64,000 nucleotides of DNA from an uncultured Alphaproteobacteria bacterium (GCA_902596605.1 CACJUU010000003.1:1-64000), one strand, 5' to 3'. Positions 30,002 to 39,558 are shown, numbered from the stretch's first letter. The notes: generated by a model not told the origin, from the sequence alone. Numbers and translations are program-made.

Positions 30002-30899
30002 GTTCAGAAAAATATCCGTTATCGGCTTAGGTTTAATTGCGTCTTCGATATGTCTGACTTTAAGACAAAAAGATCCCACAATTAAATTGGTAGGATACGA
30101 TAAGGATAAAGTGGTAAGAAATAGAGCGAAAAAGATCGGTTTATGCAAAGTTGAAAGTAATTTAGATGACGCGGTGAGCGGTTCTCAGCTTATAATACTC
30201 TGTGTACCCGTTGGCCAAATGCAAGCTGTAACACAGAGATTAAAAAAAATTATTGAGCCCGGGACAACAATTACAGATGTTGGATCAGTAAAACTGTCAA
30301 TTATTGAAGAAATAGAATTTAACATAGAGAGCGTTGGAGGTAAGTATGTTCCCTCTCATCCCATTGCCGGAACTGAAAGATCTGGGCCTGACGCAGGTTA
30401 CGCCGGACTGTTTGAAGGCCGCTGGTGCATACTGACACCCACAAAAAAAACTAATAAGAAAGCATTGAATAGTCTTGAGACCTTTTGGAAGTTTCTAGGT
30501 ATGCAAACTAAAATAATGACACCTGAGCATCATGATCTAGTTCTTGCGGTCACATCTCATGCACCTCATCTAATTGCATACACTATGGTAGGGGTTGTTG
30601 ATGACCTTGAGACAGTTACAAAATCGGAAATAATCAATTACTCAGCAGCAGGTTTCAGAGACTTCACAAGAATAGCGGCGTCTGACCCAGTTATGTGGCG
30701 AGATATTTTTTTAAATAATCAAGATGCACATTTGGAAGTTTTAGGTCGATTTACGGAGGAACTATTTTCATTGCAGCGCGCCATACGAAAAAAAGACGGT
30801 GAATATTTGTTAAAATATTTTGAAAGAACTAGAAGCATAAGAAAAGGTATAGTAGCTGCCGGTCAAGACACAGGTACACCAAACTTTGGGAGAGATTAG
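29994..30899 (+). CDS. tyrC: Prephenate/arogenate dehydrogenase (TyrA family)
   Basis: A 301-residue NAD(P)-binding enzyme of tyrosine synthesis. The dinucleotide loop is GLGLIASS at about 11-18, and the conserved SHPIAGTERSGP block and catalytic His (TSHAPHLIAY) are present. There is no chorismate mutase or ACT domain, as in cyclohexadienyl dehydrogenases. The ATG at 29994 is favoured over an upstream TTG at 29985 because it gives the usual short lead. The start overlaps hisC; the stop overlaps the DUF2125 stop by four bases from the opposite strand. Confidence 0.92.
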   Translation: MNEFRKISVIGLGLIASSICLTLRQKDPTIKLVGYDKDKVVRNRAKKIGLCKVESNLDDAVSGSQLIILCVPVGQMQAVTQRLKKIIEPGTTITDVGSVKLSIIEEIEFNIESVGGKYVPSHPIAGTERSGPDAGYAGLFEGRWCILTPTKKTNKKALNSLETFWKFLGMQTKIMTPEHHDLVLAVTSHAPHLIAYTMVGVVDDLETVTKSEIINYSAAGFRDFTRIAASDPVMWRDIFLNNQDAHLEVLGRFTEELFSLQRAIRKKDGEYLLKYFERTRSIRKGIVAAGQDTGTPNFGRD

Positions 30900-31879
30900 T
30901 ATTGTGTTGGAAACTGGTAAATAGGAATAGCGTTTATATAAAATAACCCTTTATTTAAGCTAAGCTTAATGGGAATTGCTTGTAGTTCAGCAGTCCTTGT
31001 TGGATTGTTGATGATTAAAAGCAATTTGACAATATCTACAATGCTTTGAATAAATTCATTATCTGTTTTTATTTTTGAGATGTTCTTTGGGCTAAGTTTT
31101 AAAAGACAAGCAACATCTTCCTTAGTAGTCAGTTTAAAAAAGTTTACAGCAACCTTATCATTGCAACTTAGTTTAAAAAATCCAATATTCATATCGAGCT
31201 TTTCTAACACTATGTTTTCGAGTTTTATTGGCTTATAAGGTGCTTCTCGGCTACTTATAACACTATTTATTATTGAACCTTTAAGGATTAACTTATTTGG
31301 CTTTTCAGGATCTTTTTTATAAATTTTGTCCAAAATGCTAACCCCTAAATTATCCGCTTTGAAATAAAAATCTAAATTAATTTGATCTGCATCCTTTAGC
31401 GCTATAATCACTTCCTTAGCTTCTAGTATTTTAGTGTTTCTTTCGTCGGATAGTTGCCAATTTTCTTGCTCAGTAATTAATTTAAATTTACCAGAAAAAG
31501 GTCTGTCAGATATGCTGGCCTTCAAGTTATCTGATGAGCTTTTGAATTTTGGATAGTCCATACTGGTGACCATGGGTTTCTCTAAAAATAGAATAAAATC
31601 AGAATAATTATAAATTAATCTTATGATTTCTAATTTTAGGAATTCCAATTTTATAGGAGTATAATTTAACTGGGATTGAAAATTCGACACTTTTATTCCA
31701 AATTTAAAAGGAAAGCCATCAGTTGTAATTTTTTCATCGCTTAAGGTTACTGCCCATTGATTACTTAAATGCTGTTTAAGCGCTTCTTTTTGAATATTTG
31801 CAGCTAGTGCCCATACAAAGTACAATGCAAATAAAAAAGTAAGTAGAATTAAGGAAAAGGTATATATTTTTTTTTTCAT
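30896..31879 (-). CDS. DUF2125 domain protein, membrane-anchored
   Basis: A 327-residue protein with a basic start and one hydrophobic helix (about 5-27) acting as a signal anchor or uncleaved signal, then a beta-rich periplasmic region with repeated N-x-F-K-L-S and L-K-L-E-x type strands. The pattern matches the DUF2125 family, common in alphaproteobacteria; function is unknown. The ATG at 31879 is chosen because the hydrophobic signal then begins at once; an in-frame TTG 39 bases earlier has no Shine-Dalgarno. It faces tyrC and is divergent from the ExbB-like gene. Confidence 0.75.
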   Translation of the reverse strand: MKKKIYTFSLILLTFLFALYFVWALAANIQKEALKQHLSNQWAVTLSDEKITTDGFPFKFGIKVSNFQSQLNYTPIKLEFLKLEIIRLIYNYSDFILFLEKPMVTSMDYPKFKSSSDNLKASISDRPFSGKFKLITEQENWQLSDERNTKILEAKEVIIALKDADQINLDFYFKADNLGVSILDKIYKKDPEKPNKLILKGSIINSVISSREAPYKPIKLENIVLEKLDMNIGFFKLSCNDKVAVNFFKLTTKEDVACLLKLSPKNISKIKTDNEFIQSIVDIVKLLLIINNPTRTAELQAIPIKLSLNKGLFYINAIPIYQFPTQY

Positions 31880-31982
31880 GAAAATTTGGTATATGTGACT
31901 TTGATTTGGATTTATCAATGGTAATACTTTTTCAAGTGGCTAAGAACAATTAATATGACTTTAATAAATTTTTGGATAGACA

Positions 31983-33209
31983 TTGGCAAAGAAGAAAAAA
32001 TACTCACTCAAATTAGTAAAAGCTGAAACACAAGGGTTCAGCCAGCCTATACAACAAGTAGTATTAATGCTTATTTCGTTATTGCTAGTAATGGTGGGCA
32101 GTTATTTTATGTTCCCCTCCGTTGCACCTATTTTCTTGTCTTCACCATATTTAAATGGGGTCATTTTAACAGTTTTCTTTTTTGGGATTCTGTGTTGTTT
32201 TTGGCAAATATTTGTAATAATTGCAGCTGTAAACTGGGTTGAAAACTTTGCTCTGGATACGCCAGGTCATGAGTTCTCAGATCCTCCCAGATTGTTGATA
32301 CCTTTGGCATCTTTATTGAAAGGAAAAAAATCAAAAACTATCCTAACTTCGAGTTCTTTAAACTCGATACTAGACTCGGTGGCAACAAGATTGAATGAGG
32401 CAAGAGATTTAACACGATATGTTATTAATCTACTCATTTTTTTAGGTCTCTTAGGGACCTTTTATGGTCTCGCAATTACCGTTCCAGAGGTTGTCAACAC
32501 TATAAAAAGTTTAGTGCCAAAAGAAGGGCAAACGGGAATAGAGGTTTTTGATAATTTAATGGCGGGTTTAGAAGGCCAACTTGGTGGTATGGGCACTGCA
32601 TTTGCCTCATCTCTTTTGGGTTTGGCTGGTAGTTTAGTAGTTGGTCTTTTGGAGCTATTTGCAAACCACGGCCAAAACAGATTCTATATGCAATTAGAAG
32701 AATGGCTTTCATCTTTCACTAGCATAGGTATTTTTGGAGATACTGAAAATGTCGATGAGACAACCAATGAGGGTAAACTAAGTCCAATTATATCAGCAGT
32801 GGGGGCGCAAATATCTGAGCTAGGACAAATGTTTGAAAAATCGATCGACAATAGCGCTAAAACAAATGAACAAATAAATAGCTTATCTCAGGCTATAGAA
32901 GAGCTTGCAGGTTCAAAGATTATAGGCTCAAAAACAGTAACTAGTACTGATGGATTTGATAAAACCTCTATTGAAAAGTTGGTTTCTTCTCAACAAGACC
33001 TGAATACATTAATAAAAGGACAGTTTGGGGAGAGAAGCACCCGAGATTTAGAGAACTTGACCCGTCTTAGGAATATTGAAGTGCAACTGTCAAGATTGGT
33101 TGATGAATTGGCTAATGCGCGTCACGATGCTCTTTCAGAACTAAGATCAGATCTAGCTCAACTTAGTAAAGCAATAATTGATTTGGCAAGGAATAGCGGC
33201 AAGGATTAA
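31983..33209 (+). CDS. MotA/TolQ/ExbB-like proton channel subunit
   Basis: A 408-residue membrane protein. Hydrophobic segments lie at about 24-43, 57-83, 144-165 and 199-226. Between and around the last two is a MotA/TolQ/ExbB domain with GLLGTFYGLAITV and GMGTAFASSLLGLAGSL, the usual proton-channel helices. About 180 residues of charged cytoplasmic tail follow, helical in appearance. The start is TTG, without a good Shine-Dalgarno. The next gene, two bases on, encodes a MotB/OmpA-like partner, so the two probably form a proton-driven stator-like complex. Related pairs occur in Rhodobacterales with no settled role. This is neither tolQ nor exbB proper: no tolR, tolA, exbD or tonB is near. 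Confidence 0.8.
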   Translation: MAKKKKYSLKLVKAETQGFSQPIQQVVLMLISLLLVMVGSYFMFPSVAPIFLSSPYLNGVILTVFFFGILCCFWQIFVIIAAVNWVENFALDTPGHEFSDPPRLLIPLASLLKGKKSKTILTSSSLNSILDSVATRLNEARDLTRYVINLLIFLGLLGTFYGLAITVPEVVNTIKSLVPKEGQTGIEVFDNLMAGLEGQLGGMGTAFASSLLGLAGSLVVGLLELFANHGQNRFYMQLEEWLSSFTSIGIFGDTENVDETTNEGKLSPIISAVGAQISELGQMFEKSIDNSAKTNEQINSLSQAIEELAGSKIIGSKTVTSTDGFDKTSIEKLVSSQQDLNTLIKGQFGERSTRDLENLTRLRNIEVQLSRLVDELANARHDALSELRSDLAQLSKAIIDLARNSGKD

Positions 33210-33211
33210 CT

Positions 33212-34894
33212 ATGCTTACCAGGAGGAGTGGAGAACGATTTACTACTAATATATGGCCTGGATTTGTGGATGCGATGACTGCCATATTGTTGATCTTGAT
33301 GTTTATTCTATCAATATTTATGATAGTTCAATCTGTTTTACGTGATACAATCTCCTCTCAAAAAATTGAGCTCGATGAGCAGGAAACAGAGCTTTCACAA
33401 TTAGGGAATAACCTTGAGGATTTAAGAAACCAATTGGGGATGTTAAAAACTGAGAAGTCAAATTTGCAAATTTTATCAAGCGAGCAAAAGGCCAAACTGA
33501 CTAGACAAGAGGCTCAGTTACAAGAAAAAATAAATCTACTTACAAAATTACGAAATGATATGACAATTGCAGAAGCGAAAATAACAGACTTTAAATCGCA
33601 AGTTGCGTCTTTAATAGCTAAACGTCTTGAGCTTAATGAAAATCTAAAACTTGAGATGGAAAAAACATCTAGAGAGATTTCAAACAGAGAAGCTGCGGAG
33701 ATGGCTTTAGCTGCTGCGAGAGATACCATTAGTCAAAAAATTTCTCAAGAAAAAATGATGGCAGCATCTAATGAAGCATTAGAGCAATTAGTAAAAAAAT
33801 TAAAATTTGAAAATAAAGCACTGGAAAACTTAACGGAGGAAAAGGAGATTGAGCTCAGTAGGGTCAAAGATAAGATGGAATCGATTAATAGGGATTTGAC
33901 TGATGCAGAAAAACAGCGAGTACTGGAACAGTATGCGATAAGAAATTTACAAGAAAGTCTAATAGAGAAGAAGGAAGAGTTAGCCCTAATAACCCTTACT
34001 ATTGAGGAAGAAAGAAAAAAAGCGCTGGAAACACTAAAACTATTAGCCGCTTCAAGAGAAGCGCAAAGGATTTTAAAAGAACGTGCTGATAAATTTGAGA
34101 AAAAATTGTCTGGAAATGATACCATCCTCAAGGAGAAGGATTTAGCTTTGAGGGAAGCAAGGCTGAGATTGAGTGTTCAGGAGGAAAAGGCCAAAGCTTC
34201 AATACAAGAGGTAGCTAGTCTAACACTTCAAACAAATTCACTTAAAGAGAGACTTAAGGAATTAACAGGGATATTAGATGCAACTATCGAAAAGGACTTT
34301 TCCAATAATGTAGAAATTAAATCATTAGGAGCAAAATTAAATGCTGCCCTAGCAAAAGTTGCATCTGAACAAAAAATAAGAGCTGAGCTAGAAGAAAAGG
34401 AGCGAAAGAGATTAGAAAATGAAACGAAGAACCTTCGAGAATATAGGTCTGTCTTTTTTGGGAGATTAAAAAAAATCCTTGGAGACATTGAGGGCATCGA
34501 TGTCGTTGGTGATAGATTTGTTTTTTCTTCCGAAGTTTTATTTGATAGAGGTTCTGCTGATATCGGGTTGGAGGGTAAACTTCAGCTGGATACTATATCA
34601 AATGTACTTAAAGATATCTCGCAAAAGATTCCCGAAGATATAAACTGGATTCTTAGAGTAGACGGACATACTGATAAAACACCGGTTAGTGAGAACAGCA
34701 TTTTTAAGGATAATTGGGAATTGAGCCAGGCTAGGTCGCTGTCTGTAGTTAAGTATATGATCGACAACCACGAAATAGATCCCAAAAGAATGTATGCGGC
34801 AGGGTTCGGGGAGCATCAGCCAATTTCATCTTCCGACTTAAAAGAGGATCTCGCTAAAAACAGGCGGATAGAATTCAAGTTAACAGAGCGATAA
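33212..34894 (+). CDS. MotB-like OmpA-domain protein with long coiled coil
   Basis: A 560-residue protein with a short cytoplasmic N-terminus, one membrane helix (about 21-43) preceded by WPGFVDAMTAIL, in which Asp20 sits where MotB-type stators carry their proton-binding aspartate. It then has about 360 residues of near-continuous charged coiled coil (about 45-405), and a C-terminal OmpA-like peptidoglycan-binding domain (about 425-560; VDGHTDKTPV, NWELSQARS, KNRRIEFKL). It is probably inserted N-in with the coil and OmpA domain in the periplasm. It follows the ExbB-like gene by two bases. Its stop abuts the clpA stop on the other strand with no gap. Confidence 0.82.
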   Translation: MLTRRSGERFTTNIWPGFVDAMTAILLILMFILSIFMIVQSVLRDTISSQKIELDEQETELSQLGNNLEDLRNQLGMLKTEKSNLQILSSEQKAKLTRQEAQLQEKINLLTKLRNDMTIAEAKITDFKSQVASLIAKRLELNENLKLEMEKTSREISNREAAEMALAAARDTISQKISQEKMMAASNEALEQLVKKLKFENKALENLTEEKEIELSRVKDKMESINRDLTDAEKQRVLEQYAIRNLQESLIEKKEELALITLTIEEERKKALETLKLLAASREAQRILKERADKFEKKLSGNDTILKEKDLALREARLRLSVQEEKAKASIQEVASLTLQTNSLKERLKELTGILDATIEKDFSNNVEIKSLGAKLNAALAKVASEQKIRAELEEKERKRLENETKNLREYRSVFFGRLKKILGDIEGIDVVGDRFVFSSEVLFDRGSADIGLEGKLQLDTISNVLKDISQKIPEDINWILRVDGHTDKTPVSENSIFKDNWELSQARSLSVVKYMIDNHEIDPKRMYAAGFGEHQPISSSDLKEDLAKNRRIEFKLTER

Positions 34895-37207
34895 TTATGA
34901 GAGAATATTAGTTTTGATTTTTTTCGATTGTCTTTCGCTTAAAGGTTTAAAAGCTAAATCAATCTTGTTTTTATTAATAGATAACTTTACTATACCGCCC
35001 TTCTTCAACTCTCCAAAAAGCAATGCTTCGGATAATGGCTTTTTAATATGCTCCTGAATCTTTCTAGATATAGGTCTTGCTCCCATTTTTTCATCGTAGC
35101 CTTCGTCAGCCAACCATTTTAATGTATCATCAGAGAACTCGATGGTAACATTTCTATCTATAAGTTGGCCTTCTAGTTGCAAAATAAACTTTTCCACAAC
35201 TTGCATAATTATATCAAGAGAAAGAGAATTAAAGGTTATCACTGAGTCCAACCTATTCCTAAACTCAGGTGTGAACATCTTTACAATTGCTGCGTCTGCT
35301 TCCCCCTCTCTTTTGGTTCGATTAAATCCGATTGCCTCTTTCGCCTGCTCACTCGCGCCTGCATTTGATGTCATAACGAGAATAACGTTTCTAAAGTCAA
35401 CTGATTTGCCATTATGGTCTGTAAGTTTTCCATGATCCATTACCTGGAGTAAAATGTTAAATACATCTGGGTGAGCTTTTTCAATCTCGTCTAGTAATAA
35501 TACACAATATGGTTGCTGATCAACACCATCAGTCAGTAACCCTCCTTGGTCAAAGCCTACGTAGCCCGGGGGAGCTCCTATGAGACGAGAAACAGAATGC
35601 TTTTCCATGTACTCTGACATATCGAATCTAAGCATAGAGATACCCAAGACATCAGCTAATTGCTTACATACTTCCGTTTTTCCCACGCCTGTAGGCCCAG
35701 CAAACAAATAGCATCCAATTGGTTTCTCTGGCTCTCGTAGACCTGCTCTGGATAGCTTAATCGATGAAGCAAGCATTTCTATTGCGATATCTTGCCCAAA
35801 AACAACTCTTTTAAGTGATTTTTCCAAATCTTTAAGTACTTCGGAGTCGTTTTTTGAAATGCGTTTGGAAGGTATTCGCGCAATTTTTGAAATTATTTCT
35901 TCAATCTCTTTAACACCTATTACTTTTTTCTTTTTATTATCTGGCAATAGGCTTTGAGCTGCGCCAGCCTCATCAATAACATCAATAGCTTTATCAGGAA
36001 GTTTCCTATCGTGAATGTATTTATTTGCAAGTTCGACGGCAGTTTTAAGGCATTCATTCGAGTACTTTATTTTATGGTGTTCTTCGAAATATTGTTTGAG
36101 CCCATTCAATATTTTTATACTATCCTCAGTAGATGGTTCAACCACGTCGATTTTTTGAAAGCGCCTGGCTAGAGCTCTGTCTTTTTCAAAGTGGTTTCTA
36201 TACTCTTTATAAGTTGTCGATCCCATACATTTCAGTGTGCCTCTTTGAAGTGATGGCTTTAATAGATTTGATGCATCCATAGCGCCGCCCGAGGTCGCAC
36301 CTGCACCAATAACAGTGTGAATTTCATCTATAAACAAGACTGCCTTAGGGTCTTTTTCTAATTCCTTCATAACTTGCTTTAAGCGTTCTTCAAAATCACC
36401 TCTATAACGTGTGCCAGCAAGGAGAGCTCCCATATCTAGCGAATATATAGTTGATCCTTTTAAAATGTCTGGAGTTTGATCAGAAATTACTTTCCGTGCT
36501 AAACCCTCTGCTATAGCCGTTTTACCAACACCTGGGTCCCCGACAAGTATGGGGTTGTTTTTTCTTCTTCTACATAAAATTTGGATACATCTTTCAACCT
36601 CTAAATTTCTCCCGATTAGTGGGTCAATATCACCGTTTTTAGATTTTTCGTTAAGGTTTACGCAATATTTAGAAAGGGCTGTTTCCTTTTCAGGGTTACT
36701 GTTGGTGTTTTCAGAACTTTCCTTTTGATCTCCTTCGTCAAGTTCCTTTTTTTCTTCATAGTTTGGGTTTTTTGACACTCCATGCGCTATAAAATTTACC
36801 GCATCATACCTTGTCATTTCTTGCTCTTGAAGAAAAAATGCAGCGTGACTTTCCCTTTCTGCAAATATTGCGACCAAAACGTTAGCTCCAGTTACTTCAT
36901 TTCTTCCTGAACTTTGCACATGAATCGCCGCTCTTTGTATTACTCGCTGAAAGCCCGTCGTTGGGACGGCTTCACTACCCTCGACTTCAGTAACTAAGCT
37001 CCCTAATTCATTATTGAGAAAGTTTTCTATATTATTTCTTAGTAAGTCTATATTTACGTTGCATGCATTCAAAACATTCGCTGCGTCCCTTTCATCGAGA
37101 AGCGCAAGTAATAAATGCTCCAATGTAGCCAGCTCATGATTCCTTTCATTTGCTAGCTTTAGTGCACTATGAATGCTTTTCTCGAGTGAGCTTGAAAATG
37201 ATGGCAT
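34895..37207 (-). CDS. clpA: ATP-dependent Clp protease ATP-binding subunit ClpA
   Basis: The 770-residue AAA+ unfoldase has two Clp_N repeats (about 1-140), a first AAA domain with GDPGVGKTAIAEG, a second with GPTGVGKTEVCKQ, and a C-terminal D2-small domain. The I-G-F tripeptide (in KEAIGFNRTK) marks the ClpP-binding loop and, with no ClpB-type middle coiled coil, identifies ClpA rather than ClpB. AAGGA lies five bases before the ATG. The adaptor gene clpS, usually directly upstream in proteobacteria, is not present: 68 bases separate clpA from gloB. Whether clpS lies elsewhere cannot be seen. Confidence 0.95.
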   Translation of the reverse strand: MPSFSSSLEKSIHSALKLANERNHELATLEHLLLALLDERDAANVLNACNVNIDLLRNNIENFLNNELGSLVTEVEGSEAVPTTGFQRVIQRAAIHVQSSGRNEVTGANVLVAIFAERESHAAFFLQEQEMTRYDAVNFIAHGVSKNPNYEEKKELDEGDQKESSENTNSNPEKETALSKYCVNLNEKSKNGDIDPLIGRNLEVERCIQILCRRRKNNPILVGDPGVGKTAIAEGLARKVISDQTPDILKGSTIYSLDMGALLAGTRYRGDFEERLKQVMKELEKDPKAVLFIDEIHTVIGAGATSGGAMDASNLLKPSLQRGTLKCMGSTTYKEYRNHFEKDRALARRFQKIDVVEPSTEDSIKILNGLKQYFEEHHKIKYSNECLKTAVELANKYIHDRKLPDKAIDVIDEAGAAQSLLPDNKKKKVIGVKEIEEIISKIARIPSKRISKNDSEVLKDLEKSLKRVVFGQDIAIEMLASSIKLSRAGLREPEKPIGCYLFAGPTGVGKTEVCKQLADVLGISMLRFDMSEYMEKHSVSRLIGAPPGYVGFDQGGLLTDGVDQQPYCVLLLDEIEKAHPDVFNILLQVMDHGKLTDHNGKSVDFRNVILVMTSNAGASEQAKEAIGFNRTKREGEADAAIVKMFTPEFRNRLDSVITFNSLSLDIIMQVVEKFILQLEGQLIDRNVTIEFSDDTLKWLADEGYDEKMGARPISRKIQEHIKKPLSEALLFGELKKGGIVKLSINKNKIDLAFKPLSERQSKKIKTNILS

Positions 37208-37275
37208 CTTAATCCTTTCTAATTGAAGTCTTAGACTATATATATAACTATTAAAACAAAAATTCTAAAAAATTA

Positions 37276-38040
37276 TTAAAAGGTGTCTTTTAAAGCCCTT
37301 ATTTTTGCAAATCTAGAGACTGGGTCAGACCCTACTGTCTCGATATTATCTAGAATTGATGCCTCACTTTCTCTAAGAAATGGATTGGTTTCTAATTCCT
37401 CTTCTAATGTAGAAGGAACTGTGGGAATGCCTTTTGCAATACTGTCCAATGTTCTGATTCTTCTATCTTTTAATTTCTCATTTTGTGGATCCACTGATAA
37501 GGCAAACTCTATGTTTGATTTTGTATACTCATGTCCTGAATAAATCATAATATCGTCGGGAAGTTGTTTTAGTTTTTGTAGGCTTTTCCACATGTCTTCC
37601 GGTGTTCCTTCGAATAATCTTCCACAGCCCATTACCATCAATGAATCACCACTAAATAATGCTTTGTCCTCCATTAAACCGTAAGCAATGTGTCCTATCG
37701 TGTGCCCATCAACATCATAAATTTCAAATGTTTTTGACCCGATTTTTAATTCTTTCCCTTCTTCTACTTCAACGTCTAGAGGTGGAAGCCTGTGTTTATC
37801 CCTCTTAGCCCCAATAACTTTTGGTGAATATTTAATTTTTAAGTAATTTATGCCATCTATGTGGTCATTATGATGATGAGTAATAAGTATAGCGTCTAGG
37901 CTCAAGGCTTTTTTATCTAGATACGTTTCTATGGGCCCATGCTCAGGCGCATCAACCAAAATATTCTTGTTTGTTTTCTCATCTCTTATAAGATAAGCAT
38001 AATTATCTGAAAGGCAGGGAATAATTTCAATCAAAGACAT
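37276..38040 (-). CDS. gloB: Hydroxyacylglutathione hydrolase (glyoxalase II)
   Basis: A 254-residue metallo-beta-lactamase-fold enzyme that hydrolyses S-lactoylglutathione. The metal motif THHHNDHIDG (T-H-x-H-x-D-H) lies near residues 55-64, with further ligands in DGHTIGH and YSGHEYT, and the C-terminal HAGH domain is represented. The ATG at 38040 gives the family-typical MSLIEIIPCLSDNYAYLI start with AAGGA ten bases upstream; an ATG eight codons earlier is the alternative. It is divergent from the methyltransferase gene. Confidence 0.94.
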   Translation of the reverse strand: MSLIEIIPCLSDNYAYLIRDEKTNKNILVDAPEHGPIETYLDKKALSLDAILITHHHNDHIDGINYLKIKYSPKVIGAKRDKHRLPPLDVEVEEGKELKIGSKTFEIYDVDGHTIGHIAYGLMEDKALFSGDSLMVMGCGRLFEGTPEDMWKSLQKLKQLPDDIMIYSGHEYTKSNIEFALSVDPQNEKLKDRRIRTLDSIAKGIPTVPSTLEEELETNPFLRESEASILDNIETVGSDPVSRFAKIRALKDTF

Positions 38041-38119
38041 GTTTAGCGGATCCTTTTTTATCATCAGAGCTTTATACTAGCAACAATTTGACAGATTTAG
38101 CAATATTGGAAAATTAACA

Positions 38120-38866
38120 ATGAGATTGGATGTTATTCAATTGAAAGAGTTTTACAGAGGCACCGAACTTGGAAGAACGACAAAACAATTAATAAACAGA
38201 GTTTTAGAAACGAAAGTTGATACCGAAAGTGGCTCTTTGACAATTGGCTTTGGTTTCGCGTGCCCATTTCTCGAGAACAAAATGAAACATAGCAAAAATA
38301 AGAATTTTCTTTTGTTGATGCCAAGTGAGCAAGGTGTTATCCCATGGCCCGAAAAGTCTAAAAGTGTAACGGCTCTGGTTGATGAAGTGTCTTGGCCAAT
38401 AACTACGTCTGCAGCAGATTTAATTTTAATATCACATGGTTTAGAGGTTAGTGATAATCAAGATCTTTTGCTACAAGAGGTACTTCGTGTATTAAAAGAC
38501 ACCGGTAAACTAGTTATTATAGTGCCAAATAGAACAGGCTTTTGGGCAAGGTCTGATAGTACTCCCTTCGGGTATGGGAAGCCATATTCGATTTCGCAAC
38601 TAACTACACTACTCCAAAAAAACCAGTTTCAAATTGATAGTATAACGCCCAGTTTATATGGGTTTCCTGCAAAAAAAGGCTACTGGCTTAAGTCTTTATT
38701 GCTATGGGAAAAAGTGGGTAAAAAGCTAAATAGTTTCTTCTTGGGAGGTCTTCTTGTTGTAGAGGCAAAGAAAAATACTTTCGCGGTGAAGAATGTAAAG
38801 TCGGCGAAGTCAGGGAGATATTTCACCTCAGTTGAGGTACCTGTTGCTACAATAACTCGAGCTTAA
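38120..38866 (+). CDS. Class I SAM-dependent methyltransferase (Methyltransf_11 type)
   Basis: A 248-residue protein with a Rossmann-like methyltransferase core (about 40-150): the SAM loop region is T-I-G-F-G-F-A, and a late acidic strand DLILISHGLEV and LKDTGKLVIIVPNRTG follow. The first glycine-rich loop is weak compared with standard members. The substrate is unknown. Divergence from gloB is a conserved pairing in alphaproteobacteria as I recall. A 129-base spacer to atpH follows, holding an A-rich tract and a possible promoter. Confidence 0.78.
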   Translation: MRLDVIQLKEFYRGTELGRTTKQLINRVLETKVDTESGSLTIGFGFACPFLENKMKHSKNKNFLLLMPSEQGVIPWPEKSKSVTALVDEVSWPITTSAADLILISHGLEVSDNQDLLLQEVLRVLKDTGKLVIIVPNRTGFWARSDSTPFGYGKPYSISQLTTLLQKNQFQIDSITPSLYGFPAKKGYWLKSLLLWEKVGKKLNSFFLGGLLVVEAKKNTFAVKNVKSAKSGRYFTSVEVPVATITRA

Positions 38867-38909
38867 TTTGAAAAATATAAAAAAAAATAAAAAAAGAGCA
38901 ACCAACAAC

Positions 38910-38938
38910 TTGTCATAGTTGGACTGGTCTGTTATTTA
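38910..38938 (+). promoter_or_regulatory. Candidate sigma-70 promoter of the atp operon
   Basis: TTGTCA at 38910-38915 and TATTTA at 38933-38938 are separated by 17 bases, close to the consensus -35 and -10. An A-rich tract at 38871-38895 lies just upstream and could serve as an UP element. Predicted transcription would start near 38945, about 50 bases before atpH. Read by eye only. Confidence 0.5.
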
Positions 38939-38995
38939 AGAATTGCAGTCGTTTTACAGTATTCAGCGTGTAAAGCCCAATTAAAGGTGATATGT

Positions 38996-39553
38996 TTGCA
39001 AGAAATTAGCGTGATAAACTCAAAGCCATCAGCAAGGTATGCTCTAGCTTTATTTTCTTTGTGCCAAGAAGACAAGACTAATAATGAGATAGAAAAACAC
39101 GTGCTTAATCTTCTGGAGATATTGAAATCAGATAACGGATTGAATTCTTTTTTAAGAAATCCAACTTTTTCCTCAAGTGATCAGGAAAGTGTATTTGGAA
39201 CTGTAAGTAGAAAAATAAAATTACCTCTGCACCTTCACAATACAGTTTGTCTAATGATAAGAAAAGGGAGGGGTTATGACCTAGTAAATTTTAGTGAGGA
39301 TTTCTTAAAACTCTGTTCAGCCAGTAAAAATGAACTTACAGTCCATATCAGAACTGCAAAAAAAGTAAGTGATGTAAAAATGGGAGCATTAAAAAAATCT
39401 ATAGAAAAGATTACAAAACGTATTGTAAGGCTTGAGTCAGAAAACGATCCCAATATAATCGCTGGAATTGAACTTAAAGTTGGATCATTTTTGTTTAACT
39501 CAAGTATTAATTCAAAACTTGAAAGTATGAAAAATATTTTGAAAAGAGGTTGA
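38996..39553 (+). CDS. atpH: ATP synthase F1 delta subunit
   Basis: A 185-residue stalk protein of the F1F0 ATP synthase. It opens with the [11 protein letters not shown] helix typical of delta/OSCP and ends in the conserved [17 protein letters not shown] block. The TTG at 38996 is preferred because AAAGGTGA lies five bases ahead of it. A GTG at 38987 would sit inside that site, and an ATG at 38992 is out of frame. It heads atpHAGDC. The F0 genes (a, b, c) are absent here, as expected for alphaproteobacteria, where they form a separate operon. Confidence 0.94.
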   Translation: MQEISVINSKPSARYALALFSLCQEDKTNNEIEKHVLNLLEILKSDNGLNSFLRNPTFSSSDQESVFGTVSRKIKLPLHLHNTVCLMIRKGRGYDLVNFSEDFLKLCSASKNELTVHIRTAKKVSDVKMGALKKSIEKITKRIVRLESENDPNIIAGIELKVGSFLFNSSINSKLESMKNILKRG

Positions 39554-39558
39554 TTACT

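Noticed and set aside
31983-34894. Zorya-type phage defence (ZorAB)
   Set aside because: No ZorC/D/E-like genes, the A subunit lacks the long tail, and the surroundings are core genes conserved in place; the likeness is to the general stator family.
38825-38838. Inverted repeat ACCTCA-GT-TGAGGT
   Set aside because: Lies inside the methyltransferase coding region, with no T run and no context for a terminator; likely chance.
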